A stretch of DNA of 64,000 nt. It comes from Paraburkholderia sp. BCC1884 (GTDB lineage Bacteria > Pseudomonadota > Gammaproteobacteria > Burkholderiales > Burkholderiaceae). The stretch covers positions 1 through 64,000 of the forward strand of contig NZ_CAAJGL010000090.1 of NCBI RefSeq assembly GCF_900996225.1. The letters run 5' to 3'. The notes under the pieces are model-generated. The model was not told the DNA's origin. It was given only the letters and a program-made list of their open reading frames with translations, and ran no database searches. The position numbers and the translations under genes are program-made. Shown here in pieces: positions 1 to 8,345 of the stretch (positions are counted from its first letter, which is position 1; each line of letters begins with the position of its first letter).

Positions 1-211
1 TTTCATTACTGTGTGAGACTTGATACTTCTGCTTTGCGCCAGACCCCGAAGGACCCGGCTCGCATCGCGCATCAAGCGCCCACACTTATCGGCTGTTAAT
101 TTTTAAAGATCGAGTACGCATCCACTACCTCACCGGCCACCGCGGCTGCCAACTTCACAACCACCTGTACCGCTTCGTTCTGCGTCGCTGCACTTGCAGC
201 AGAGAAACGAG
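1..211 (-). other. rRNA operon leader (16S gene lies beyond the left edge)
   Basis: Read on the minus strand, the stretch after the promoter at 212-240 holds a boxA-like antitermination element (GATCTTTAAAAA, about 101-112). It is followed by a tract containing AGCCGATAAGTGTGGGCGCT and ending in AAGTATCAAGTCTCACACAG. The last two segments are partly complementary (TGTGGGCGCTTGAT against ATCAAGTCTCACACA), as expected for a processing stem before 16S rRNA. This layout is typical of betaproteobacterial rrn leaders. The mature 16S gene itself is not in the window, so the assignment is inference from leader and promoter. Confidence 0.75.
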
Positions 212-240
212 ATTATGAAGTCTCTTTTTCGTTTTGTCAA
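212..240 (-). promoter_or_regulatory. Strong sigma70 promoter of the rRNA operon
   Basis: On the minus strand a perfect -35 TTGACA (235-240) is separated by 17 bases from CATAAT (212-217). An A/T-rich tract at about 241-272 lies just upstream and could act as an UP element. Transcription would start near 205 and run leftward into the rRNA leader. Confidence 0.8.
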
Positions 241-325
241 CAACTTTTTTTGCTTTCGCTTAAAACTTTGTTGACGCTACGGCCGCTGGTTTCTGCCGCG
301 GCCCTCGTTCGCAACGAGGAAGCGA

Positions 326-354
326 ATCTTAGGTGAAGATTCGCCATGTGACAA
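326..354 (-). promoter_or_regulatory. Second, upstream rRNA-operon promoter
   Basis: On the minus strand TTGTCA (349-354), 17 bases and TAAGAT (326-331) form a second sigma70 promoter about 110 bases upstream of the first. A perfect inverted repeat with 9-bp arms (322-330 and 336-344) covers its -10 and most of its spacer. Tandem promoters are usual for rrn operons; the repeat is unexplained. Confidence 0.6.
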
Positions 355-382
355 GGGTTTGACAGAACTATTTTTCTCTCGC

Positions 383-1654
383 TCAGCGGCGAGTGGAATT
401 TACTACCGCCTCCAGCGGCACCGCTTGTGCCATCGCCGTATAGCCTGCGTCGCTAGGGTGAATGTGGTCGCCGCTGTCGAAGCCCCGTTGCAGGCGGTCT
501 GCTTGCGCCGGGTCACGTAGGGCAGCGTCGAAATCCACAATTCCGTCGAAGACCCGGCTGCTGCGAATCCACTGGTTCACTGCAAGCCGGATGCTTTCGC
601 GCTCGGCCGGCAAAGACGCCGGCGTCAACGTCGCCCCGAAAACCTTCACCCCGGAACGATGCGCGGCGGCGATCACGCGCTGGTATCCGGCGATCAGGTC
701 AGCCGCCGTCACCGCGGTATGCGGCGAATCGCAGTCGAGCCCGCTACGCTGCGGCATCGACGCAAAATTGATGTCGTTGATACCGATCAGCAAAATCGCC
801 GTCTTGACGCCCGGCCGGGCCAGCACGTCGCGCTCAAAACGCCGCGCGAGCGCGTCGCCGTAACACTGCGAGTCGCTCAGAAGACGGTTGCCGCTAATAC
901 CGAGATTGACGATGGCCGTCGAATGGTCGCTGCTGCTCGCGAGGCGACGCGCCAGCGCGTCCGGCCAGCGGCGATTCTGATTCAGGCTCGAGCGCATCCC
1001 ATCCGTGATGGAGTCGCCGATCGCGGCAACCGCCGCCGTCGGCGCCACCGCCTCGACGGACAACCCCGTCACCCACACATATTGCGTAAATCGACCGCGA
1101 AACGCCGCCGCCGATGCATCCTCAGCGTGGTTGCCTGGCGCCGAAACATAGTTCACCTGACTCGACACCCGATGCCAAGCCACGATACGCTGCTCTGGCC
1201 CCATGTAAGCACTGATGGCATACGGCGCGCCTTCGGCGATATCGACCCCAATCGGATCGCTGTCCAGCTCTCCACCAGCCGGAATGCTCACGGCACCTTT
1301 GCCACCGAATGTCACCCGCGCGCCGCCACTCGGCGAAGCGGCCGCGCCGCCCGTCGAGCGCGCGATCCACAAGCCTTCGATCACGAGCGGCGTCTTGCCG
1401 TACTCATTACTGAGATGAATTCGCGCGGACCGTCCCGACAGCGTCGGATAGACGATCTGCCGAACCGTGCGCCCCGCGACTTCCGGTGCACGGTAGAGCG
1501 GCGGCAAGTCTGCCTGCTGCGGGATGGGCTGCAGCGCAGTCGCCCAGGCAGAGACCCAGTGGTCGGGTGCGCCGGCAGCGAAAACCGTCGGTGAGACGGC
1601 GAATTGGCAAAGAAGCGCCGCGCCACACGCGGCAGCCAGAGTGCGAAGGGTCAT
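383..1654 (-). CDS. Secreted SGNH/GDSL-family hydrolase
   Basis: 423 residues with a signal peptide (about 1-27, ending near VFAAG). It probably acts in the periplasm or outside the cell as an esterase, lipase or carbohydrate esterase; the substrate cannot be read from sequence. The SGNH blocks are visible: GDSITDG (nucleophile Ser about 215), GISGNR, GINDINF (about 291) and DHIHPSD near 396-402 supplying the catalytic Asp and His. An N-terminal beta-rich domain (about 30-200) precedes the hydrolase fold. The chosen Met follows a non-coding-looking 32-residue extension and begins a good signal peptide. Transcribed toward the rRNA promoter region. Confidence 0.85.
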   Translation of the reverse strand: MTLRTLAAACGAALLCQFAVSPTVFAAGAPDHWVSAWATALQPIPQQADLPPLYRAPEVAGRTVRQIVYPTLSGRSARIHLSNEYGKTPLVIEGLWIARSTGGAAASPSGGARVTFGGKGAVSIPAGGELDSDPIGVDIAEGAPYAISAYMGPEQRIVAWHRVSSQVNYVSAPGNHAEDASAAAFRGRFTQYVWVTGLSVEAVAPTAAVAAIGDSITDGMRSSLNQNRRWPDALARRLASSSDHSTAIVNLGISGNRLLSDSQCYGDALARRFERDVLARPGVKTAILLIGINDINFASMPQRSGLDCDSPHTAVTAADLIAGYQRVIAAAHRSGVKVFGATLTPASLPAERESIRLAVNQWIRSSRVFDGIVDFDAALRDPAQADRLQRGFDSGDHIHPSDAGYTAMAQAVPLEAVVNSTRR

Positions 1655-1750
1655 TCGGATGGTCGGTTCGAGGCGAAACGAGCATTGTGCCCGAACGTCC
1701 CAATGCCAAGGCAAATCGCCGGCAGACCGCGATCGCTCTGTAGCAGGCAA

Positions 1751-3376
1751 TCAGGCCGCCGGCTGCGCCCCAACCATATTCAAGGCAAGCGCTTCGGCGA
1801 CTTCGATCCCGTCGATAGCTGCCGAATAGATCCCACCCGCATACCCCGCGCCCTCACCAGCCGGATACAGCCCCTCGACGTTCATGCTCTGATAATCGTC
1901 CCGGCGACGTACCCGAATCGGCGACGACGTGCGCGTCTCGACCCCCGTCAACACCGCGTCGTGCATGGCAAATCCGGCGATCTTCTTGTCCATCTGCGGC
2001 AAGGCTTCGCGAATCGCCTCGATCACGTAATCGGGGAGCGCAGTGCTCAGATCGGTCGGATGGACGCCCGGCTTGTAGGACGGCACGACCGAACCCAGCG
2101 AGGTAGACGGCCGCCCAGCGATAAAGTCACCGACGAGTTGCCCCGGCGCCATATAGTTGCCGCCACCGAGTTCGAACGCCCGCTCCTCCCACTTGCGCTG
2201 GAACGCGATACCCGCAAGCGGGCCGCCGGGAAAGTCTTCCGGCGTGATGCCGACGACAATCCCCGCATTCGCATTACGCTCCGCGCGGGAATACTGGCTC
2301 ATGCCATTGGTCACCACCCGGCCCGGCTCGGACGTCGCCGCCACCACCGTGCCGCCTGGGCACATACAGAAGCTATAGACCGCACGACCGTTGCTGCAGT
2401 GATGCACCACCTTATAGTCGGCGGCGCCCAGCTGTTTGTGACCAGCAAATTTGCCGAAACGGCTGCGATCGATCAAGCCCTGCGGATGTTCGATCCGAAA
2501 ACCGAGCGAAAACGGCTTCGCCTCGATATAGACGCCGCGTTCGTGCAGCATCTCGAAGGTATCGCGCGCACTGTGGCCAACCGCCAGCACCACATGGTCG
2601 CAGCGCAGCGTCTCGCCGGTCGAGAGCTTCAACCCGCGCACCTTGCCGTCCTCGATCTCGATATCGTCGACCCGGCTTTCGAAACGCACCTCACCGCCCA
2701 GCTCGTGAATGGTCGCACGCATCTTTTCGACCATGCTGACAAGACGAAACGTGCCGATATGGGGCCGACTCAGATACAGAATGTCTTCCGGCGCGCCAGC
2801 CCTGACGAATTCGTCGAGCACCTTGCGGCCGTAATGTTTCGGATCCTTGATCTGACTATAGAGTTTGCCGTCGGAGAAAGTGCCCGCCCCGCCTTCGCCG
2901 AACTGCACGTTCGATTCAGGATTGAGCACCGACTTGCGCCACAACCCAAACGTGTCTTTGGTCCGCTCGCGCACGGCCTTGCCGCGCTCGAGGATGATCG
3001 GCCGGAAACCCATCTGCGCAAGAATCAGCCCGGCGAACAGGCCGCATGGGCCCATGCCGATCACCACCGGACGCGGCGCCGTCATCTGCGCGGGCGCCCT
3101 GGCGACGAACTTGTACGCCATGTCGGGCGTCACGTTGCAGTGCGGCACGTCGGCGAGCCGCTTGAGCGCGGCCGCTTCATCCGTGACCTCGACATCGACG
3201 ATGTAGGTCAGCTTGATGTCGGCGCGCTTGCGTGCGTCGTGCGCACGGCGAAACACGGTGTATCGGATCAGCCCGTCCGCGGGCACGCCGAGTTCCGCGA
3301 GGCGCGCACGCACGGCCGCTTCGAGGGCGCTTTCGGGATGATCGAGCGGGAGTTTGATTTCGCTTAGACGTAACAT
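1751..3376 (-). CDS. FAD-dependent dehydrogenase (NAD(P)/FAD oxidoreductase, COG2509-like)
   Basis: 541 residues. An N-terminal domain of about 100 residues precedes a dinucleotide-binding Rossmann motif VVIGMGPCGLFAGL, with the acidic residue ending the second strand in IILERG. Further FAD-family segments include SDGKLYS and VLAVGHSARD, and the C-terminal AGEGAGYAGGI matches the FAD-binding signature of HI0933-like flavoproteins. These cytoplasmic flavoproteins are conserved in proteobacteria but have no settled substrate. The gene is divergent from the paa operon with 219 bases between the starts. No link to phenylacetate metabolism is shown beyond position. Confidence 0.8.
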   Translation of the reverse strand: MLRLSEIKLPLDHPESALEAAVRARLAELGVPADGLIRYTVFRRAHDARKRADIKLTYIVDVEVTDEAAALKRLADVPHCNVTPDMAYKFVARAPAQMTAPRPVVIGMGPCGLFAGLILAQMGFRPIILERGKAVRERTKDTFGLWRKSVLNPESNVQFGEGGAGTFSDGKLYSQIKDPKHYGRKVLDEFVRAGAPEDILYLSRPHIGTFRLVSMVEKMRATIHELGGEVRFESRVDDIEIEDGKVRGLKLSTGETLRCDHVVLAVGHSARDTFEMLHERGVYIEAKPFSLGFRIEHPQGLIDRSRFGKFAGHKQLGAADYKVVHHCSNGRAVYSFCMCPGGTVVAATSEPGRVVTNGMSQYSRAERNANAGIVVGITPEDFPGGPLAGIAFQRKWEERAFELGGGNYMAPGQLVGDFIAGRPSTSLGSVVPSYKPGVHPTDLSTALPDYVIEAIREALPQMDKKIAGFAMHDAVLTGVETRTSSPIRVRRRDDYQSMNVEGLYPAGEGAGYAGGIYSAAIDGIEVAEALALNMVGAQPAA

Positions 3377-3531
3377 GAGTACCGGGGATGCAGGTAGGTG
3401 GGCCGAAAATCACGGCCAATTCGCAATTTTATAGGTTAAGTGTCGGCGCGGGGCGGCACCGCTGACGAAACGCCTTCAGCGGCGAAACCGGGCCTTCCTA
3501 TCAATCGGATAAACCCGTCTCAAAAAATTTA

Positions 3532-3559
3532 TTAACCGACCGGTCGGTTGGTTTATACT
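3532..3559 (+). promoter_or_regulatory. Promoter of the paa operon
   Basis: TTAACC (3532-3537), a 16-base spacer and TATACT (3554-3559) form a plausible sigma70 promoter. The spacer holds most of the palindromic operator, so a bound regulator would block RNA polymerase. Confidence 0.6.
3534..3549. promoter_or_regulatory. Palindromic operator, probable PaaR (TetR) site
   Basis: AACCGACCGGTCGGTT is a perfect 16-bp palindrome placed between the -35 and -10 of the paaA promoter. Its form fits TetR-family operators, and a TetR regulator gene is the last member of the same gene run (8346-8954). The pairing of regulator and site is inference. Confidence 0.75.
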
Positions 3560-3595
3560 CCGTCAACACAGACAACTTCCGCAGAGAGCGTCCCC

Positions 3596-4594
3596 ATGTA
3601 CACGCAATCCCTGGATATTCCCGGCAACGTCGCCCCGCTCGATGCAGGCGCGAGTTCATCCGAGCAGGCGCAGTTCGATGCGGTCATGGCCGCCGACGGC
3701 AAGATCGAAGCTCAGGACTGGATGCCCGAGGCATACCGCAAAACGCTGGTACGGCAAATCTCGCAGCACGCGCATTCGGAAATCGTCGGCATGCTGCCGG
3801 AAGGCAACTGGATCTCGCGCGCACCCAGCCTGAAGCGCAAGGCGATTCTGCTCGCCAAGGTGCAGGACGAAGCCGGCCACGGCCTCTATCTATATAGCGC
3901 GGCGGAAACGCTCGGCGTCTCGCGCGACCAGCTGATCGCGGCGCTGCATTCCGGCAAAGCCAAATATTCGAGCATCTTCAATTACCCGACGCCCACGTGG
4001 GCGGACGTCGGCGTGATCGGCTGGCTGGTGGACGGCGCGGCGATCATGAACCAGATTCCGCTGTGCCGCTGCACCTATGGCCCGTACGCGCGCGCCATGA
4101 TCCGCATCTGCAAGGAAGAGTCGTTCCATCAGCGTCAGGGTTTCGACGCGCTCATGTCGATGATGGCCGGCACCGAAGCGCAGCGCGAACTGGTCCAGCA
4201 GGCGGTGAACCGCTGGTGGTGGCCGGTGCTGATGATGTTCGGCCCGAGCGACAAGGATTCGATCCACAGCAACCAGTCGTCGAAATGGGGCATCAAGCGC
4301 ATTTCCAACGACGACCTGCGCCAGAAATTCGTCGACGCCACCGTCGACCAGGCCAGGATCCTCGGTGTCACGTTGCCGGACCCGGACCTGAAGTGGAACG
4401 AAGCGCGCGGCCAGCACGACTATGGCGACATCGACTGGGAAGAATTCTGGCGCGTCGTGAATGGCGACGGCCCGTGCAACCGCGAGCGTCTCGCGACCCG
4501 CGTCAAAGCCCATGACGAAGGCACCTGGGTCCGTGAAGCGGCCCTCGCCCATGCCGAAAAACAGCGTCAACGCGCCCAACAGCACGCCGCCTGA
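3596..4594 (+). CDS. paaA: Phenylacetyl-CoA epoxidase catalytic subunit PaaA
   Basis: 332 residues. PaaA carries the di-iron site of the PaaABCE multicomponent monooxygenase, which epoxidises the ring of phenylacetyl-CoA in the cytoplasm, the committed step of aerobic phenylacetate catabolism. Ferritin-like iron ligands are visible in QHAHSEIVGM, DEAGHG (ExxH) and KEESFHQRQG (second ExxH). Length and sequence fit the family. The start at MYTQSLDIPG was preferred over an in-frame upstream start because it lies just downstream of the promoter/operator. First gene of paaABCDE; repression by the downstream TetR regulator is likely. Confidence 0.96.
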   Translation: MYTQSLDIPGNVAPLDAGASSSEQAQFDAVMAADGKIEAQDWMPEAYRKTLVRQISQHAHSEIVGMLPEGNWISRAPSLKRKAILLAKVQDEAGHGLYLYSAAETLGVSRDQLIAALHSGKAKYSSIFNYPTPTWADVGVIGWLVDGAAIMNQIPLCRCTYGPYARAMIRICKEESFHQRQGFDALMSMMAGTEAQRELVQQAVNRWWWPVLMMFGPSDKDSIHSNQSSKWGIKRISNDDLRQKFVDATVDQARILGVTLPDPDLKWNEARGQHDYGDIDWEEFWRVVNGDGPCNRERLATRVKAHDEGTWVREAALAHAEKQRQRAQQHAA

Positions 4595-4633
4595 CCCGCG
4601 CGGCACGCCGGACAAAGAATCAGGAGATCTGCA

Positions 4634-4918
4634 ATGAACAAGGAATGGCCGATTTGGGAAGTCTTCGTGCGCAGCAAGCAGGGACTCGACCACAAGCACT
4701 GCGGCAGCCTGCACGCCGCGGACGCGCCAATGGCGCTGCGCATGGCGCGTGACGTCTACACGCGCCGCCAGGAAGGCGTGAGCATCTGGGTGGTGCCGTC
4801 TTCGGCGATCACCGCTTCCGCACCGGAAGACAAGGCGGAGCTGTTCGAACCGGCCGGCGACAAGATTTACCGCCATCCGACGTTCTACACGCTCCCCGAC
4901 GAAGTCAACCACATGTAA
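4634..4918 (+). CDS. paaB: Phenylacetyl-CoA epoxidase subunit PaaB
   Basis: 94 residues, the usual length. PaaB is a small structural subunit needed for a working PaaABCE complex, probably bridging the PaaAC core and the reductase. The N-terminus MNKEWPIWEVFVRSKQGLDH and the segment SLHAADAPMALRMARDVYTR are characteristic. A ribosome binding site (AGGAGATCTGCA) lies just before the ATG. Located 39 bases after paaA and 8 bases before paaC, so clearly cotranscribed. Confidence 0.95.
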   Translation: MNKEWPIWEVFVRSKQGLDHKHCGSLHAADAPMALRMARDVYTRRQEGVSIWVVPSSAITASAPEDKAELFEPAGDKIYRHPTFYTLPDEVNHM

Positions 4919-4926
4919 GCGCGGCC

Positions 4927-5730
4927 ATGGACATCACGCCCCAACATCTCCAGTACGTGCTGCGCCTCGCGGATACCGCGCTGATTCTCGGTCAGCGTAA
5001 TACCGAATGGTGCGGCCACGGCCCGATCCTCGAAGAGGACATCGCGCTGTCGAACATGAGCCTCGATCTGATCGGCCAAGCGCGCTTGCTCTACACGCAC
5101 GCCACCACGCTCGAGCAGCAGCTCACCGGCAAGACCCGCACGGAAGACGATTACGCCTACTTCCGCGCCGAGCGCGAATTTGCCAACTACACGCTCGCCG
5201 AACTGCCGCATTTCGGTCCGCTGAGCGGCACCGCGCAAACCGAGAAGGACTACGCGGTCACGATCGTGCGCAATTTCCTTTACTCGACGCTGATGGCACA
5301 TCTGTGGACGGCGCTCACCGCGTCCACCGACGAGCAACTGGCCGCGATTGCCTCGAAGTCGATCAAGGAAACCAGCTACCACGTGCATCACGCCCGCGAA
5401 TGGCTGATCCGTTTCGGCGACGGCACCGACGAATCGCATCGCCGCGCCCAAGCCGCGCTGGACTATCTGCTGCCGTACACGCGCGAATTCTTCAGCGCGG
5501 ACGCCGTGGAGGAAACCATTGCAGCAGCCGGCATCGGCCCGCAGACCGTGGATCTGGAAGCCGCCTGGCTCGACGACGTGCGCGCCACCCTCGACGAAGC
5601 CACGTTGAAGCTGCCCGAAGCGGTCAAGCACATCACGACTGGCAAGCACGGTGAGCATTCCGAGCACATGGGTTTCGTGCTGGCCGAAATGCAGAGCCTC
5701 GCGCGCCAGCACCCCGGCGCCACCTGGTAA
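4927..5730 (+). CDS. paaC: Phenylacetyl-CoA epoxidase structural subunit PaaC
   Basis: 267 residues, ferritin-like fold. PaaC pairs with PaaA and stabilises the oxygenase but lacks a complete di-iron site. Recognisable segments are LGQRNTEWCGHGP, SNMSLDLIGQARLLY and HVHHAREWLIRFGDGT. It begins 8 bases after paaB and ends 7 bases before paaD. Length fits the family. Confidence 0.95.
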   Translation: MDITPQHLQYVLRLADTALILGQRNTEWCGHGPILEEDIALSNMSLDLIGQARLLYTHATTLEQQLTGKTRTEDDYAYFRAEREFANYTLAELPHFGPLSGTAQTEKDYAVTIVRNFLYSTLMAHLWTALTASTDEQLAAIASKSIKETSYHVHHAREWLIRFGDGTDESHRRAQAALDYLLPYTREFFSADAVEETIAAAGIGPQTVDLEAAWLDDVRATLDEATLKLPEAVKHITTGKHGEHSEHMGFVLAEMQSLARQHPGATW

Positions 5731-5737
5731 TCCGACG

Positions 5738-6280
5738 ATGACGACCTCGACCGCCTCCCCGACGACCGACGCCACGCTCGAACGTGCATGGGCCGTGCTC
5801 GAAACGGTGCCTGATCCGGAGATTCCGGTGGTATCGATTCGCGAACTCGGCATTCTGCGCGACGTGCGGCGCGCCGCCGACGGCACGCTCGAAGTCGTGA
5901 TCACGCCGACTTACTCCGGTTGTCCGGCGATGTCGCAAATCGCCGAGGACGTCGCGCACGCGCTCGACGTCGCCGAGATCAAGCCGTACCGTGTCGCCAC
6001 CGTGCTCGCGCCGGCCTGGACCACCGACTGGATGACCGCCGACGCCCGCGAAAAGCTGCGCGCTTATGGCATCGCGCCGCCGACTGGCAATTGCGGTTCC
6101 GCGGCCGTGCCGCAGGAAAAAGTGATGCGCTTCGTACCGCGCGCGCTGCCCGCGCCAGCGTGCCCGCGCTGCGGTTCGGCGCACACCGAGCGCCTCGCGC
6201 AATTCGGCTCGACGGCCTGCAAAGCCTTGTACCGCTGCATCGACTGCCGCGAACCCTTCGACTACTTCAAACCATACTGA
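5738..6280 (+). CDS. paaD: PaaD, iron-sulfur cluster assembly-type protein of the paa operon
   Basis: 180 residues. An N-terminal MIP18/DUF59-type domain (PDPEIPVVSIRELGIL, SGCPAMSQIAED) is followed by a C-terminal zinc-ribbon-like part with CPRCGS and CIDCREPFDY. In characterised paa operons PaaD is needed for activity, probably for maturation of an Fe-S or iron centre in the epoxidase or its reductase. The start MTTSTASPTTD sits 7 bases after the paaC stop. Only one base separates its stop from the paaE ATG, implying translational coupling. Confidence 0.93.
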   Translation: MTTSTASPTTDATLERAWAVLETVPDPEIPVVSIRELGILRDVRRAADGTLEVVITPTYSGCPAMSQIAEDVAHALDVAEIKPYRVATVLAPAWTTDWMTADAREKLRAYGIAPPTGNCGSAAVPQEKVMRFVPRALPAPACPRCGSAHTERLAQFGSTACKALYRCIDCREPFDYFKPY

Positions 6281-6281
6281 T

Positions 6282-7370
6282 ATGGCTACCCCGCAATTTC
6301 ACCCGCTGCGTATCCGCGAAGTGCGGCCCGAAACCGCCGACGCGGTCTCGGTTGCTTTCGAAGTCCCCGTCGAACTGCGCGATCACTATCGCTTCACGCA
6401 GGGCCAGTTCGTTACGCTGAAGACGCACATCGACGGTGAGGAAACGCGCCGCTCGTATTCGATCTGCGTCGGCGTCACCGATTACGACCGTGACGGCGAA
6501 TTGCGCATCGGCATCAAGCGCGTGCGCGGCGGCCGCTTCTCGAACTTCGCGTTCGATACGTTGCAGCCGGGTCACACGATCGACGTGATGACGCCGGACG
6601 GCCGCTTCTTCACCCACCTGAACGCCGATCAGGGTCAGCAGTACATCGCGTTCTCCGGCGGCTCGGGCATCACGCCGGTGCTGGCGATCATCAAGAGCAC
6701 GCTCGAAGTCGAGCCGCGCAGCACCTTCACGCTGGTGTACGGCAACCGCAGCGTGGATCAGATCATGTTCGCCGAGGAACTCGAAGATCTGAAAAACCGT
6801 TTCATGAACCGCTTCGTGCTGTATCACGTGCTGTCCGACGATCTACAGGATGTCGAGCTGTTCAACGGCGTGCTGGATCAGCAGAAGTGCGCGGCTTTCA
6901 TCGAGAATCTGCTGCCGGCCGACGCCATCGACGAAGCCTTCATCTGCGGTCCCGGCCCGATGATGGACGCCGCCGAGGCCGCTTTGAAAGAAGCGGGCGT
7001 GCCGGCTCAAAAAGTACACGTGGAGCGCTTCGGCTCGCCGCTGCCGCAAGCGGGCGTGCCGCCCGTCGAAATCACCGAAGACACACCGGCCGCCGACCTC
7101 GAAATCGTCCTCGACGGCAAACGGCGCAAGCTGCGTCTGCCGTATCAGGGCGTGAGCGTGCTCGACGTCGGCCTGAAAGCCGGCCTCGCGCTGCCGTATG
7201 CGTGCAAGGGCGGCGTCTGCTGCACCTGTCGCGCGAAGGTGCTGGAAGGCGAAGTGAAGATGGAAAAGAACTACACGCTGGAAGAGCACGAAATCCGCGA
7301 CGGTTTCGTGCTCACATGCCAATGCCACCCGATCAGCGATCGCGTGGTGGTGAGCTACGACGAACGTTGA
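6282..7370 (+). CDS. paaE: Phenylacetyl-CoA epoxidase reductase PaaE
   Basis: 362 residues. PaaE passes electrons from NADPH through FAD and a [2Fe-2S] cluster to the PaaA di-iron centre. Domains in order: FAD-binding barrel with RRSYSIC (about 50-56), NAD(P)-binding domain with FSGGSGITP (about 125) and CGPGPMMDA (about 224), and a C-terminal plant-type ferredoxin domain with CKGGVCCTCRAKV plus a distal Cys (TCQC) as cluster ligands. It closes the catalytic part of the operon and is followed by a strong terminator. Confidence 0.96.
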   Translation: MATPQFHPLRIREVRPETADAVSVAFEVPVELRDHYRFTQGQFVTLKTHIDGEETRRSYSICVGVTDYDRDGELRIGIKRVRGGRFSNFAFDTLQPGHTIDVMTPDGRFFTHLNADQGQQYIAFSGGSGITPVLAIIKSTLEVEPRSTFTLVYGNRSVDQIMFAEELEDLKNRFMNRFVLYHVLSDDLQDVELFNGVLDQQKCAAFIENLLPADAIDEAFICGPGPMMDAAEAALKEAGVPAQKVHVERFGSPLPQAGVPPVEITEDTPAADLEIVLDGKRRKLRLPYQGVSVLDVGLKAGLALPYACKGGVCCTCRAKVLEGEVKMEKNYTLEEHEIRDGFVLTCQCHPISDRVVVSYDER

Positions 7371-7436
7371 ACTGGCCCGCGACTGGATGCGCGGTCTGCG
7401 TCGCGCTTTCAGCCGCTTCGCGATCCGCTTACACTA

Positions 7437-7487
7437 GGGGCCGCTCGCGATCGGACACCTGTTCCGGTCGCCGGGCGGCCCCTTTTT
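7437..7487 (+). terminator. Intrinsic terminator after paaE
   Basis: GGGGCCGC (7437-7444) pairs with GCGGCCCC (7475-7482), with further inner pairing CGATCGG/CCGGTCG, and a T5 tract follows at 7483-7487. It separates paaE from the DUF1835 and TetR genes, so those two may depend on readthrough or their own promoter. Confidence 0.8.
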
Positions 7488-7518
7488 GTTAACCGTCCAA
7501 GCGTCCAGGCCCCTGCCG

Positions 7519-8331
7519 ATGAGCACGATCCACCTCACCAATGGCGATGTCGCCGCCGAATCCTTGCGTGCCGCGCTACAGGCAGCGGGCCGCGACGATC
7601 GTGTGATCGCCTTGCGCGACGATCTGGCGGTTGGCCCGCTACGCGGCGTGGACGACGGCCCCGACGTGCGCGCCGACTTCTGGGATCGCATCAGCACGGA
7701 CACCAGGCGCGATTTCCTGCGCGAATTCCGCGAACAGGCTGCCGCGCTGGAGAACATCGCGCGTGGCGAAGCCAATCTGGTGGTCTGGCACGCCGAAAGC
7801 GCGGCCGATCAGTTGATGCTGCGCCGTGTCAGCTATTACCTGCGCAACAGCCCGCAGCGCTTGAACGAGGTGCGTCTGTCGATCCGCGATCTCACCGATC
7901 CGGGAGCGTGGGCGCATAGCCGCAAAGACCACGCGACCTCCGTCGGCATGTTCGCGCCGGCCGTGCTGCAGGCGCGACTCGCCGACGCCGCGCCGATTTC
8001 CGTGCTGCGTATCAGCCGGCTCGCGCTGGAGTGGCAGGAAGTCAAACACGCGAACGGCGAAACGCGTCGCTGGCGCGACAACACCTTCACCAGCGGCAGC
8101 TATGCCGAGCTCGACGCGCTCATTCTCGAACACCGCGCCGACGATTGGCGGCCCGCCGCGCGCGTCGCCGCCGAACTGATGACCGCTGAACTCGGCTTTC
8201 TCGTGAGCGACACCGTTGCGTTGTGGCGTCTGCGCGAGCTGGCCGCGGCGCGTCGCATCCGGCTGCGTGGCGATGTGAGCGCGTGGCGCACGCTGGAGTT
8301 GTGCGCCGCGCTCGCCCCCTGTCCACACTAA
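7519..8331 (+). CDS. DUF1835 (with DUF3658-like C-terminus) protein
   Basis: 270 residues, no signal peptide or membrane segment. The N-terminus STIHLTNGDVAAESLRAAL and the following LRDDLAVGPLRGVDD match the DUF1835 pattern (NGD motif, DxxxxGP motif). The C-terminal third resembles the DUF3658 domain often fused to it. No biochemical role is established for this family. It lies between the terminator after paaE and the TetR gene (14 bases before it), so it may be cotranscribed with the regulator. A role in phenylacetate metabolism is possible but unsupported. The start is the first Met before the conserved TNGD segment. Confidence 0.75.
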   Translation: MSTIHLTNGDVAAESLRAALQAAGRDDRVIALRDDLAVGPLRGVDDGPDVRADFWDRISTDTRRDFLREFREQAAALENIARGEANLVVWHAESAADQLMLRRVSYYLRNSPQRLNEVRLSIRDLTDPGAWAHSRKDHATSVGMFAPAVLQARLADAAPISVLRISRLALEWQEVKHANGETRRWRDNTFTSGSYAELDALILEHRADDWRPAARVAAELMTAELGFLVSDTVALWRLRELAAARRIRLRGDVSAWRTLELCAALAPCPH

Positions 8332-8345
8332 TAAAACCAACGACT

